The notes under the pieces are model-generated. The model was not told the origin of the DNA. It worked only from the letters and a program-made list of their open reading frames with translations, and ran no database searches. From the NCBI RefSeq assembly GCF_947488945.1, contig NZ_CANLBS010000026.1:17515-81514 (forward strand): 64,000 bases of DNA, in the 5' to 3' direction. Position 1 is the first letter of the stretch. Each line of letters starts with the position of its first letter. Positions 25,301-33,327 of the stretch are shown in pieces. A program made the translations under genes and the position numbers. This DNA comes from an uncultured Streptomyces sp. (GTDB lineage Bacteria; Actinomycetota; Actinomycetes; Streptomycetales; Streptomycetaceae).

Positions 25301-25870
25301 TCAGAGGGGGGCGATGATCAGGGTGTTGAGGATGCTGTTGGTGTCGCTGAGGCCGGTGGTGGAGCAAGCGGTCAGGTTGAGGTTGGGTTCGACGGTGGTC
25401 TGGGTGGCCGTCTGTCCGATGCCGAGGCCGGCGGTGACCGCGCCGACGGAGATGACGGTGACGGTGCCGTCGGCGGCCCGTGCGGCGGTGACGGCCGGGT
25501 AGGTGACCGTGCTGGAGGCGCCGGTGTTCCAGTGGTAGGTGATGGTGCGGGCCGGCAGGGTGAGCGGCGTCTGGACCGACAGCAAACAGCTGGTGGTGAC
25601 GGTGCGGGTGCTGGTGCTGGAGGCGCTGCTGATGCCGCCGAGCAGGGAGAGGCAGCTGAAGTTCTCGCTGATGTCCAGCTGGTGCGCCTGGGAGGTGTTG
25701 GTGAGCGGGGGCGTGTAGTGGGTGTTCCGGCTCCCGGTCAGGCACGTGACGTCGATCGGGGTCGCGTGCGCGGTGGACGGCAGCGCGATGGTGCCGGCCA
25801 GTCCCAGGAGCAGGCTGGAGGCGAGCATCGCGATCTTCCGCGTGCGCGTCATGGGATTCGCGGTTCGCAT
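25301..25870 (-). CDS. Secreted four-cysteine protein, paralogue C
   Basis: 189 residues. Signal peptide (M-T-R-T-R-K-I, L-L-L-G-L-A-G-T-I, T-A-H-A). Cysteines in V-T-C-L-T, N-F-S-C-L-S-L, V-T-T-S-C-L-L and L-T-A-C-S-T correspond to those of paralogues A and B, as do Y-T-P-P-L-T-N-T, H-W-N-T-G-A-S-S-T-V-T-Y and V-G-A-V-T-A-G. The ATG at 25870 has GAAGGA seven bases upstream. It is the gene before paralogue B on the same strand (170 bases apart), so the pair may be one transcript. Confidence 0.75.
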   Translation of the reverse strand: MRTANPMTRTRKIAMLASSLLLGLAGTIALPSTAHATPIDVTCLTGSRNTHYTPPLTNTSQAHQLDISENFSCLSLLGGISSASSTSTRTVTTSCLLSVQTPLTLPARTITYHWNTGASSTVTYPAVTAARAADGTVTVISVGAVTAGLGIGQTATQTTVEPNLNLTACSTTGLSDTNSILNTLIIAPL

Positions 25871-26121
25871 CGTGGGTCCTTCTGTCGGCTGTCGGGGAGA
25901 CAACGGCGTGCATCACAGTGGCTGGTCTTTGCCTTCACGAGCAGCCCACCCGCCGGGCCTGATGCGTGGCGGGCGATTCCGGTAGGCGGGGGAAGGAGGC
26001 GCGGGCGGGTCGGATGGTCTGCTGCTTCCAGGCCCGAGGCTCTCTGTGGAGCGACGGGGGGGTGGAGCGGTGCCGGTGGTGGGGTGCCGGCGCGGCCCCG
26101 GGGGTTCGGTGGGGGGCGGAT

Positions 26122-26982
26122 TCAGCAGAGGATCACCAGAGAGGTGACGGCGGTGCAGGATCCGCTGCTGGTGTTGTTGGCGGGGACGGGATCGGCCGTG
26201 GTGGCGGTGGCGGTGGTGGAGACGGGGAGGGCGCCGAGGGAGAGCAGGCTGAGCTGGGCGGTGTACGTGTAGGCGGTGGTCTGGCCGGTGGCCAGGGTGG
26301 GTGCGGTGCACGTGACGGTCTTGGCGGTGGCATTGAAGGTGCAGGCGCCGGGGAGCCCGGTCACGCCGCTCACCTGGGCGGGCAGGGTCGTAGTGAGGTT
26401 GACGCCGCCGGCGGTGTCGGGGCCGTTGTTGGTGACCTGGGCAGTGACACTGATGGTGCTTCCCACGGCGGAGCCGGTGAGGGCCGTACCGGAGGACAGA
26501 TCGGCCTGGGGGGCGGCGGTCACGGTGACCGTGGGACCGGGCCGGAGGAAGTTCGTGCCGGAGATGTCGGCGGAGCCGTAGTAGAGGTCGAACTCGCCCG
26601 CGGGGGTGCCGGGATCCACCCGCAGGGTCAGGGAGCCGGACTTCGTTGTGGGAGCCGTCGAGCCGCCCACCGGGACGAAGTACTCGGTGGCGAGTTCGCC
26701 GCAGGCAGAGACATTGCCGGTACAGGAGACGAGCGAGGTGAAGTCCGGCAACTCTCCGAGTGCGGAGTCCTTCACACTGAAGATCACCCGCCTGTTGGCG
26801 CCGGCGGGCAGGTCGATGGTGTAGTCGACGGTGAAGGTCTCCCCCGCCACGACGGTGGAGGGGGTGGCGGTGACGGTGTCGGCGGCGTGAGCCTGGCCAG
26901 GTACTGCCATGATCATGAGGGCGGCCATGAGGGCCGTCATCAAGCCGGCCAGAAACCGGTCTCTGGGAAACGTGAAGCGCAT
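26122..26982 (-). CDS. Secreted DUF11-type repeat protein
   Basis: 286 residues with a signal peptide (F-P-R-D-R-F-L-A-G-L, ending G-Q-A-H-A-A-D). Mature part: a first beta-sandwich (residues about 30-150) beginning T-V-T-A-T-P-S-T-V-V-A-G-E-T-F, then a DUF11/CARDB-like domain with A-Q-V-T-N-N-G-P-D-T-A-G-G-V and A-D-P-V-P-A-N-N-T. DUF11 domains are extracellular adhesion-type modules. The tail T-S-L-V-I-L-C recalls the ends of the neighbouring four-Cys proteins. No sorting signal is present. It lies 250 bases upstream of paralogue C and may be part of the same exported set. Confidence 0.75.
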   Translation of the reverse strand: MRFTFPRDRFLAGLMTALMAALMIMAVPGQAHAADTVTATPSTVVAGETFTVDYTIDLPAGANRRVIFSVKDSALGELPDFTSLVSCTGNVSACGELATEYFVPVGGSTAPTTKSGSLTLRVDPGTPAGEFDLYYGSADISGTNFLRPGPTVTVTAAPQADLSSGTALTGSAVGSTISVTAQVTNNGPDTAGGVNLTTTLPAQVSGVTGLPGACTFNATAKTVTCTAPTLATGQTTAYTYTAQLSLLSLGALPVSTTATATTADPVPANNTSSGSCTAVTSLVILC

Positions 26983-27309
26983 GGTGTGCACGGTCTCGGC
27001 TCCTTGGGTGCGGCGTAGGTGGCGGGCAGCCGGGGGTCGGGGCGGCGGCACTCGCCGGCAGAGCGCACACGCGCCGTGCCCTCGCGGGGCTCACGGGCGG
27101 CCGCTCTCGTCGTCCGGCGGACAGTGACCGGCCCCGGGGATCCGACCGCGCGAACCAGGGCGGCCAGTCGGCATCGGTGGGCGGTTGCCTTGTGACACCA
27201 GCATCATCAGTTCGCTCGGACACCGGTGCCATAGCCCTTCAGGAGGGGCGCGCACACTCCTCCGCACGAGCGCGTGGGGGCGCGCAGATCAGCGCCCCGT
27301 GTGCGGCTT

Positions 27310-27937
27310 TCACACGGGACGCACGGCGGGATGGCGGCCGTGGCGAAATCACCGGCAGGTGATCAACGGGGTGTTGTGGCGGTTGCGGGCCGGTGCCCCG
27401 TGGCGTGACCTGCCGGAACGCTACGGGCCGTGGCAGACGGCTTACGAGCGGTTCGCCCGCTGGGAAGCGGACGGTACTTGGGCCCGTCTGCTCGAACAGG
27501 TCCAGGTCCTCGATGACTCCGTCGGAGCCGTGGAGTGGACGGTGTCGGTGGACTCCACGATCAACCGGGCCCATCAGCACGCCGCCGGCGCCCGAAAAAA
27601 GCGGCGGCAGCGGGGGACGAACTGGAGGATCCGGCACGCGTGTCGGCTGGCCAGGCGCTGGGCCGGTCCTGCGGCGGGCTGACCACGAAGATCCATCTCG
27701 CCTGCGACGGCCGGGGCCTGCCCCTGGCCGTCGTCGTCACGCCCGGCAACGTGAACGATTCCACCGTTTCGACACGGTCATGGACGAGCTGAGGGTGCCC
27801 CGGACCGGTGCCGGGCGGCCCCGCCGCAGGCCCGATGCAGTCATCGCGGACAAGGCGTACTCGTCCCGCGCGATTCGTCAGGTCCTGCGCAGGCGAGGCC
27901 TTCAGGCCGTGATCTCGGAGCGGGCCGACCAGACGAA
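27310..27937 (+). pseudogene. IS5-family (IS427-group-like) transposase remnant
   Basis: Pieces in three frames follow the IS5 transposase order: N-H-R-Q-V-I-N-G-V-L-W-R-L-R and W-R-D-L-P-E-R-Y-G-P-W, V-S-V-D-S-T-I-N-R-A-H-Q-H (first catalytic Asp), then G-G-L-T-T-K-I-H-L-A-C-D-G-R-G and P-G-N-V-N-D (second), then I-A-D-K-A-Y-S-S-R and V-I-S-E-R-A-D-Q. The third catalytic Glu region and everything beyond is gone; the sequence passes directly into an IS110 remnant at 27941. I find no inverted repeats. The stretch 26983-27309 before it has no recognisable gene. Confidence 0.75.
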
Positions 27938-27940
27938 CAG

Positions 27941-28393
27941 CGCCGGACTCTGGAATCCCAGATCAACACCCTGCTGGAGGCCCACCCTCTTTCCCAGGTC
28001 CTGACCTCGATGCCCGGCGTCGGTGTCAGGACCGCCGCAGTCCTGCTGACCACCGTCGGCGACGGCACCAGCTTCCCCACCGCCGCCCACCTCGCCTCCT
28101 ACGCAGGCCTCGCCCCGACCACCCGGCAGTCCGGAACCTCGATCCACGGCGAACACGCACCACGCGGCGGAAACCGGCAGCTCAAACGCGCGATGTTCCT
28201 CTCCGCCTTCGCCTGCATGAACGCCGACCCGGCATCCCGGGTCTACTACGACAAGCAACGAGCCCGCGGCAAAACCCACACCCAAGCCCTCCTCCGCCTC
28301 GCCCGCCAACGCATAAGCGTCCTGTTCGCCATGCTCCGCGACGGCACCTTCTACGAATCCCGGACCCCGAAGAACGTCGAACTCGCCGCCTAA
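27941..28393 (+). pseudogene. IS110-family transposase, C-terminal fragment
   Basis: Reads L-E-S-Q-I-N-T-L-L-E-A-H then P-G-V-G-V-R-T-A, the start of the IS116/IS110/IS902 C-terminal domain, followed by F-P-T-A-A-H-L-A-S-Y-A-G, G-N-R-Q-L-K-R-A and a proper end N-V-E-L-A-A. The frame is intact to the stop at 28393, but the N-terminal DEDD nuclease part is missing, cut off by the junction with the IS5 remnant. Confidence 0.8.
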
Positions 28394-28827
28394 CCCACCA
28401 CCCGAACCACCCCAAACCCGCCAGGGATGCCTTGACGAACGACATAGAGGCACCCCCCGCTCCGGACCAGCCGGAACTGGGGCAGCCGTCGGCGCGGGAC
28501 GGGGAACACGGAGCGTGCCCTGTGTCGCGGCCGGCGGGGGCGGTGGTCGGGAACGGCGGCACCACCCCAGGGTCCGGGGGCGGGTGCCGGCCGTCGTCGG
28601 GCAGGCGCAGGGCCTTATGGGCCTTACCGGGTCCCGGATGTCCGTTTGCCGTAGCGCCCTTCTGCGGGGCCTTCACCGATCGGCGCTGGCTTGAAAAGGC
28701 CGACCCCTTACGGGAGGCCCGGTGATCCCGGTGGGCGCGGTACCCGACGCCTGCCCTTTCCGGCTCGGCTGACGCCCGGCAGGCGACGCGGGAGGTCAAA
28801 CCGGCCGGCCACGCCTCGCTCCCGTCG
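28394..28827. other. Gene-free stretch after the IS110 remnant
   Basis: The open frame at 28432 is low complexity and carries no family motif. I see no operator or strong hairpin. The left part (to about 28450) is probably the IS110 end. Confidence 0.5.
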
Positions 28828-29889
28828 TCACGCGCCTTCACCCTCGTCACCGGACAACGGGGACGGTGCCGGGCCCGTACTGCCTCTAGGGACGAGCTCC
28901 ACAGGCAGGACCACGTGGCGCCCCCGGTACGCCTCGGGGTCGTGGATCACGCGGTGGGCCAGCTCCGCCGCCGCCTCGCCCAGCCGGCGGGCGGGCTGCG
29001 CCATCGTGGAGAGGTCCCACGGCTCGGACATCGCGTGACCGTCGAAGCCGAGGATCGACATCCGTTGCGGCACTGGGACGTTGACCCCGCGCAGCACCGT
29101 GAGGAGCCTGAAGGCGATGTCGTCCGTCTCGGCGAAGATCGCCGTGGGAGGCTCCGCGAGGCTGAGCAGCCGCCCCACCGCCGCTTCCAGACTCGGTCCC
29201 TGCCACTCGGCGACATGGCGGACGAGGTCGTCGTCCCGCTCGATACCCGCCTCCGCCAGGGCGGTGCGATAGCCGTCGAGGCGGGCCCTGCTGCTCCAGG
29301 CGAATCCCGAGGCGTCCGCGGGCTCCAGGTAGGCGATGCGCCGGTGGCCCAGGTTGAGCAGATAGCGGGTGCCGCGCTGGGCGGCCTCCACGTCGTCCAC
29401 GTAGACGCCGGCTCTGCCTTGTTCGTGCTGACTGACGAAAACCAGCGGCATGCCCAGGTCATCCAGGCGCGCGCGCTCCTCGGGAGAGAGCGCGAAGCTG
29501 ACGACGAGCAGGGCGTCGGCGTTGCGGCGGGCCGGCAGACGGTCGAAGAACTGTGCGCGCTGCTCGGCGGTGGTGACGCTGTAGACCAGCATGTCCAGGC
29601 CGACCGCGTTCAGCGCGGGCGCCATACCGGCCAGCGCCGCGCCCAGGAACCAGGAGTCGAGGTTGGGCACGAGCACGGCGACACGCCCCGTACGCCCCGT
29701 GACCAAACTGGACGCGCTGCGCGAGATCGCGAACGACAGCTCGCGCGCCGCCTTTTCGACGCGCGCCCGGGTCTCCGGGGACACCGTCGACAGACCGCGC
29801 AGCGTGCGCGAGACGGTCGAGGGCGAGACTCCGGCCCTCTGGGCGACATCCGCCAGCGTGGCGCCCCTCACTGCGGATTCACCGACCAT
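28828..29889 (-). CDS. LacI-family repressor of the adjacent sugar-uptake operon
   Basis: 353 residues. N-terminal helix-turn-helix with the LacI signature (A-T-L-A-D-V-A-Q-R-A-G-V-S-P-S-T-V-S-R), a hinge helix, then a periplasmic-binding-protein-like effector domain (V-L-V-P-N-L-D-S-W, L-N-L-G-H-R-R-I-A-Y, S-I-L-G-F-D-G). I chose the ATG at 29889 because the DNA-binding domain starts about ten residues later; the longer frame reads through the operator region. It is divergent from the solute-binding protein gene, with two palindromes between them, so it should repress the importer and alpha-glucosidase until an oligosaccharide binds. Confidence 0.9.
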   Translation of the reverse strand: MVGESAVRGATLADVAQRAGVSPSTVSRTLRGLSTVSPETRARVEKAARELSFAISRSASSLVTGRTGRVAVLVPNLDSWFLGAALAGMAPALNAVGLDMLVYSVTTAEQRAQFFDRLPARRNADALLVVSFALSPEERARLDDLGMPLVFVSQHEQGRAGVYVDDVEAAQRGTRYLLNLGHRRIAYLEPADASGFAWSSRARLDGYRTALAEAGIERDDDLVRHVAEWQGPSLEAAVGRLLSLAEPPTAIFAETDDIAFRLLTVLRGVNVPVPQRMSILGFDGHAMSEPWDLSTMAQPARRLGEAAAELAHRVIHDPEAYRGRHVVLPVELVPRGSTGPAPSPLSGDEGEGA

Positions 29890-29932
29890 GCGCTGGACGC
29901 TAACACAACAATCACCTCGCACCGCTAACCAC

Positions 29933-29947
29933 TTGGCAGCGCTGTCA
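29933..29947. promoter_or_regulatory. LacI-type operator, imperfect copy
   Basis: TTGGCAGCGCTGTCA differs at one position from the perfect palindrome at 30012. It lies 44 bases before the repressor start, so it could mediate autoregulation. Confidence 0.6.
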
Positions 29948-30011
29948 TCATGTATTTCCACTATATGCAGGCGACTGTGACCATTGACACGACTCATGAA
30001 CCTCCCTAGCG

Positions 30012-30025
30012 TGACAGCGCTGTCA
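30012..30025. promoter_or_regulatory. LacI-type operator, perfect 14-bp palindrome
   Basis: TGACAGCGCTGTCA has the central CG of LacI-family operators. It is 28 bases before the start of the solute-binding protein gene and 65 bases from the second copy, about six helical turns. Confidence 0.75.
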
Positions 30026-30053
30026 TTCGACAGCCCAAGGGAGGGAGTGCGCC

Positions 30054-31382
30054 ATGACCCTGGACCGCAGAGCACTGCTGACGAGCGCTGCGGGCGTCGC
30101 CGCGGCGGGTCTGCTGGGCGGGTGTGGAGGGAAGGACCTCGACGACCTGCTCACGCAGGCCGCGACCGTCCCCCGAGAACCGGCCCGGCTGACCTGGTGG
30201 GTTTCCGAGATCCCCTCCCGGCGGGGCGCCGTCGTCGCGGATCTGATCATCCGTGCCTTCGAGCGGCGGCACCCTCTCGTCCGCGTCTCGAAGATCAACG
30301 CCCTGTCCACCTCGGACGGCAACCGCAGCGCCATCGCCACCCAGCTCGCCGGCGGGTCCCCCCAGCCCGACGTGTATCTGGGCGACACGACCTGGCCCGC
30401 GCAGTTCGGCCACGCCTCGCTCGCACTGCCAGTGGAGACGCTGCTTCCCAGCGGCTTCTGGGACGCCTTTCCGGCTGCCCTGCGTGACAGCTCCACGTTC
30501 GGTGGCAGCGCCTACGCGGTTCCGTTCTTCACCGACAGCACCTATCTCTTCTACCGCAAGGACCTCCTCGCCAAGCACGGGCTGCGCACCCCGCGCAGCT
30601 GGGAGGAGCTGCTGCACACCTCCCGCACGGTGCAGAGGGCCGGCGACGTGGAGACCGGGTTCCTGTGGCAGGCCGGGGTCTCCGAGTCGCTGACGGCCAA
30701 CGTCACCGAATTCCTCGCCGACGCGGGCGCCGAGGTCCTGGACGCGCGGGGCAGGGCCGTACTGGGCGGGGCCGAGGCGGAGCGGGCCTTCTCGCTCATG
30801 GCCGACTTCACCGCACACGGAGTCTCGCCCCGCACCGTGGCCACGTACAAGGAGTCGGACTCGCAGGACGCCTTCGCCAACGGGCGCGGGCTGTTCCTGC
30901 GCAACTGGTCGTACGCCTGGGTCAATGCGAGCAATCCGAAGGTCTCCCGTGTCAGTGGCAGGATCGCGGCCACGCCGCGTCCGGGCTTCGATGGGACCGG
31001 CCGGTCCGGTGTCTCCTGCGCGGGCGGCTGGAGCAATTTCGTCAACCCCAGCTCCCAGGAACTGGGTGCCGCCGTGGAGTTCGCCCGGTTCTGCGCCGGG
31101 AGCGAGGTGCAGCGCCTCCTCGCCCGGGAGGCCGGCGTCATCCCTGCGATGACCTCGGTGCTGAGCGGCCCTCAGGCGCGTGCGGCGGGCGACCCGACGG
31201 TCCTGCGCGCGGCTGACCTGCGACTCGTCGCCCGGCCCGTGCAGACCCCGTACTACCCGCAGGTCAGCAAGGCGCTGTACACCCCGGCGAACGCGGTCGT
31301 ACGCGGCAGCCTCTCACCCGCGGCCGGTGTCCGCGCCGCACGCGAGGGGCTGCGTACGGCCCTGGAAGGAAAAGCGCTGTGA
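30054..31382 (+). CDS. ABC sugar importer, solute-binding lipoprotein
   Basis: 442 residues. An R-R-A-L-L-T-S start, hydrophobic core and lipobox L-G-G-C (Cys24) make it an anchored lipoprotein, possibly Tat-exported. The rest is a family 1 extracellular solute-binding protein: L-T-W-W-V-S-E, Q-P-D-V-Y-L-G-D-T-T-W, Y-A-V-P-F-F-T-D and later F-L-R-N-W-S-Y-A-W. Such proteins capture oligosaccharides, here likely alpha-glucosides given the GH13 enzyme in the operon. Its stop overlaps the GTG of the first permease. No ATPase gene is present; streptomycetes usually supply MsiK from elsewhere. Confidence 0.9.
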   Translation: MTLDRRALLTSAAGVAAAGLLGGCGGKDLDDLLTQAATVPREPARLTWWVSEIPSRRGAVVADLIIRAFERRHPLVRVSKINALSTSDGNRSAIATQLAGGSPQPDVYLGDTTWPAQFGHASLALPVETLLPSGFWDAFPAALRDSSTFGGSAYAVPFFTDSTYLFYRKDLLAKHGLRTPRSWEELLHTSRTVQRAGDVETGFLWQAGVSESLTANVTEFLADAGAEVLDARGRAVLGGAEAERAFSLMADFTAHGVSPRTVATYKESDSQDAFANGRGLFLRNWSYAWVNASNPKVSRVSGRIAATPRPGFDGTGRSGVSCAGGWSNFVNPSSQELGAAVEFARFCAGSEVQRLLAREAGVIPAMTSVLSGPQARAAGDPTVLRAADLRLVARPVQTPYYPQVSKALYTPANAVVRGSLSPAAGVRAAREGLRTALEGKAL

Positions 31383-32386
31383 GTTCAGTACAGCAGACGA
31401 GGACAGCGACGAGGACAGCGGTGACGGCGACGACCGGCCGTACCGGCGACGCACCGCCCCGGTCCCGGGGGTACCCGAAGAGCGCGCCCCCAGGCTTCGC
31501 CGCCCGCCGTCGCGCCCGCACCGGGTGGCTGTTCGCCTCCCCCGCTCTCCTGGTCATCGCGGCGGTGACGGTCTTCCCCGTCGTCTTCTCGCTGGTGCTG
31601 TCTTTCTGCGAGGTCCGGCTGGAGTACGGCGGCCTGCGGATCGGCTCGCCCACCCTCGCGCACTACGAAACGCTTCTGACGCACTCCGAGTGGTACAGGG
31701 CACTCGCGTTCACGCTGGGCTTCACCGTCGTCTCGGTCTTCATCGAGCTGGTCCTCGGGACGCTCACAGCGCTCGTCCTGGAACGGCTCGGTGCTGCCCG
31801 CGGGTGGATCCTCGCCCTGCTCCTGCTGCCGTGGGCGCTGATCAACGTGGTCGCGGCGCAGCTGTGGTCGTATCTCTTCAACGGCACCTACGGCGCGGTG
31901 ACCTGGCTCTGCGAGCAACTGCTCGGCACCCGGCCCGACATCCTCGGTGAACCGGTGCCCGCGATGGCGGCGATGGTCGCCGTCGACGTGTGGAAGACGA
32001 CGCCGTTCGTCGCGATTGTCGTGCTCGCCGGTCTGATGCTGATCCCGGGCGACGTCTACGAGGCCGCCGAGATCGACGGGGCGAGCGCCTGGACGACGTT
32101 CTGGAGGGTCACGCTGCCGCAGCTGCGGCCCATCGTCGCCATCGCGGTCCTCTTCCGCATCCTGCAGGCGTTCGGGATCTTCGACCTGCCGTTCGTCCTG
32201 ACCCAGGGCGGCCCGGGGACGGCCACCCAGTCGGTCGCGATGCTGGGGTACCGGATCCTGTTCCAGAACCTCGACTTCGGGGGTGGTGCCGCCGTCGCGA
32301 TCACCACCGCCGCCATCGTCCTGGCCTGCTGCCTGTTGTTCCTGCGCGTCTTCCGTGCCCAAGCCGACGAGGAGGGGCGGGCATGA
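31379..32386 (+). CDS. ABC sugar importer permease, MalF-like
   Basis: 335 residues with about six membrane helices. A cytoplasmic, Arg-rich N-terminus of 40 residues precedes the first helix (S-P-A-L-L-V-I-A-A-V). The EAA loop that docks the ATPase is clear: E-A-A-E-I-D-G-A-S-A-W then L-P-Q-L-R. The GTG start at 31379 lies in the stop of the solute-binding protein gene (GTGA), so translation is coupled. Forms the channel with the product of 32383. Confidence 0.92.
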   Translation: MSSVQQTRTATRTAVTATTGRTGDAPPRSRGYPKSAPPGFAARRRARTGWLFASPALLVIAAVTVFPVVFSLVLSFCEVRLEYGGLRIGSPTLAHYETLLTHSEWYRALAFTLGFTVVSVFIELVLGTLTALVLERLGAARGWILALLLLPWALINVVAAQLWSYLFNGTYGAVTWLCEQLLGTRPDILGEPVPAMAAMVAVDVWKTTPFVAIVVLAGLMLIPGDVYEAAEIDGASAWTTFWRVTLPQLRPIVAIAVLFRILQAFGIFDLPFVLTQGGPGTATQSVAMLGYRILFQNLDFGGGAAVAITTAAIVLACCLLFLRVFRAQADEEGRA

Positions 32387-33231
32387 GCCGCCACGTCCCG
32401 CGCACAGGCGTGCGCCGTTACGTCAATGCCGTCAACCTCGGCGGGCTGGTGATCGCCGTGTGCGCCACGCTGCCCCTGATCTGGATGGCGTCCGCCTCCC
32501 TGAAGGGGCCCGGCGAGATCAGCGCGACGCCGCCCTCGCTGCTGCCGTCCCCTCCCACCCTCGGCAACTACGAGACGGCGTTCTCCCGGAACGGCATCGG
32601 CCACTACTTCCTCAACAGCGTCGTCGTGGCCTGTTGCTCGACGGTGCTGATCCTGTCCCTGGCGTTCTTCGCCGGTTACGCCCTCGCCCGGCTGCCTTTG
32701 CGCGGCCGCGGGGCCATCATGACAGCGCTGCTGATGCTGTCGGTCTTCCCGCCGATCGCCCTGCTCGTGCCACTGTTCCTCATGGAGCGTCAGGCAGGGC
32801 TGCTCAACAGCTACCCGGGGCTCATCATCCCGTACGTGGCACTGAATCTGCCGTTCGCGATCTGGATCATGCGCAACTACCTCAGCGGCATCCCGGGGGA
32901 ACTGGAGGAGGCCGCGGCCATCGACGGTGCCGGCCCGCTGCGCACCGCCGTGACGGTGATCCTGCCGCTGGCCCGGCCGGGGATGTTCACGGCCGGGGTG
33001 TTCTCCTTCACCGCGACCTGGTCGGAATTCCTGCTCGCGCTCACCTTCAACGGCTCCGACGACCGGCGCACCGTCTCCGTCGGCATCGCCCTGTTCACCA
33101 GCCAGTACCAGGTGCCGTACGGGGTGATCTTCGCCGGCGCGATGGTCGCCACCGTGCCGATCGCGGTCCTGGTGCTGATCTTCCGCCGGTCCGTCGTCTC
33201 CGGCATGACCACCGGCGCGGTGAAGGGCTGA
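32383..33231 (+). CDS. ABC sugar importer permease, MalG-like
   Basis: 282 residues, six helices. EAA loop: E-E-A-A-A-I-D-G-A-G-P then I-L-P-L-A-R-P-G. The W-M-A-S-A-S-L-K segment after helix 1 is typical of MalG-type subunits. The ATG at 32383 overlaps the previous stop (ATGA) and has GGAGGGG upstream. Ends 96 bases before the alpha-glucosidase gene. Confidence 0.92.
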   Translation: MSRHVPRTGVRRYVNAVNLGGLVIAVCATLPLIWMASASLKGPGEISATPPSLLPSPPTLGNYETAFSRNGIGHYFLNSVVVACCSTVLILSLAFFAGYALARLPLRGRGAIMTALLMLSVFPPIALLVPLFLMERQAGLLNSYPGLIIPYVALNLPFAIWIMRNYLSGIPGELEEAAAIDGAGPLRTAVTVILPLARPGMFTAGVFSFTATWSEFLLALTFNGSDDRRTVSVGIALFTSQYQVPYGVIFAGAMVATVPIAVLVLIFRRSVVSGMTTGAVKG

Positions 33232-33244
33232 CCGGGCCCCGTAC

Positions 33245-33273
33245 AGCGTGACGGCCGGTCCGGCCGTCACGCT
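33245..33273. terminator. Hairpin between permease and alpha-glucosidase genes
   Basis: AGCGTGACGGC at 33245-33255 pairs with 33263-33273. Lying inside an apparent operon, it may lower expression of the enzyme relative to the transporter or protect the upstream mRNA end rather than stop all transcription. Confidence 0.6.
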
Positions 33274-33327
33274 CCTGACTTCCGCACATCCGAACCCCGT
33301 CCTGGGCGCAGCCCGAGAGGTACACAC

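Noticed and set aside
28432..28725. A 97-codon plus-strand frame after the IS110 remnant
   Set aside because: Low complexity, no ribosome site, and it begins inside what is probably the IS end.
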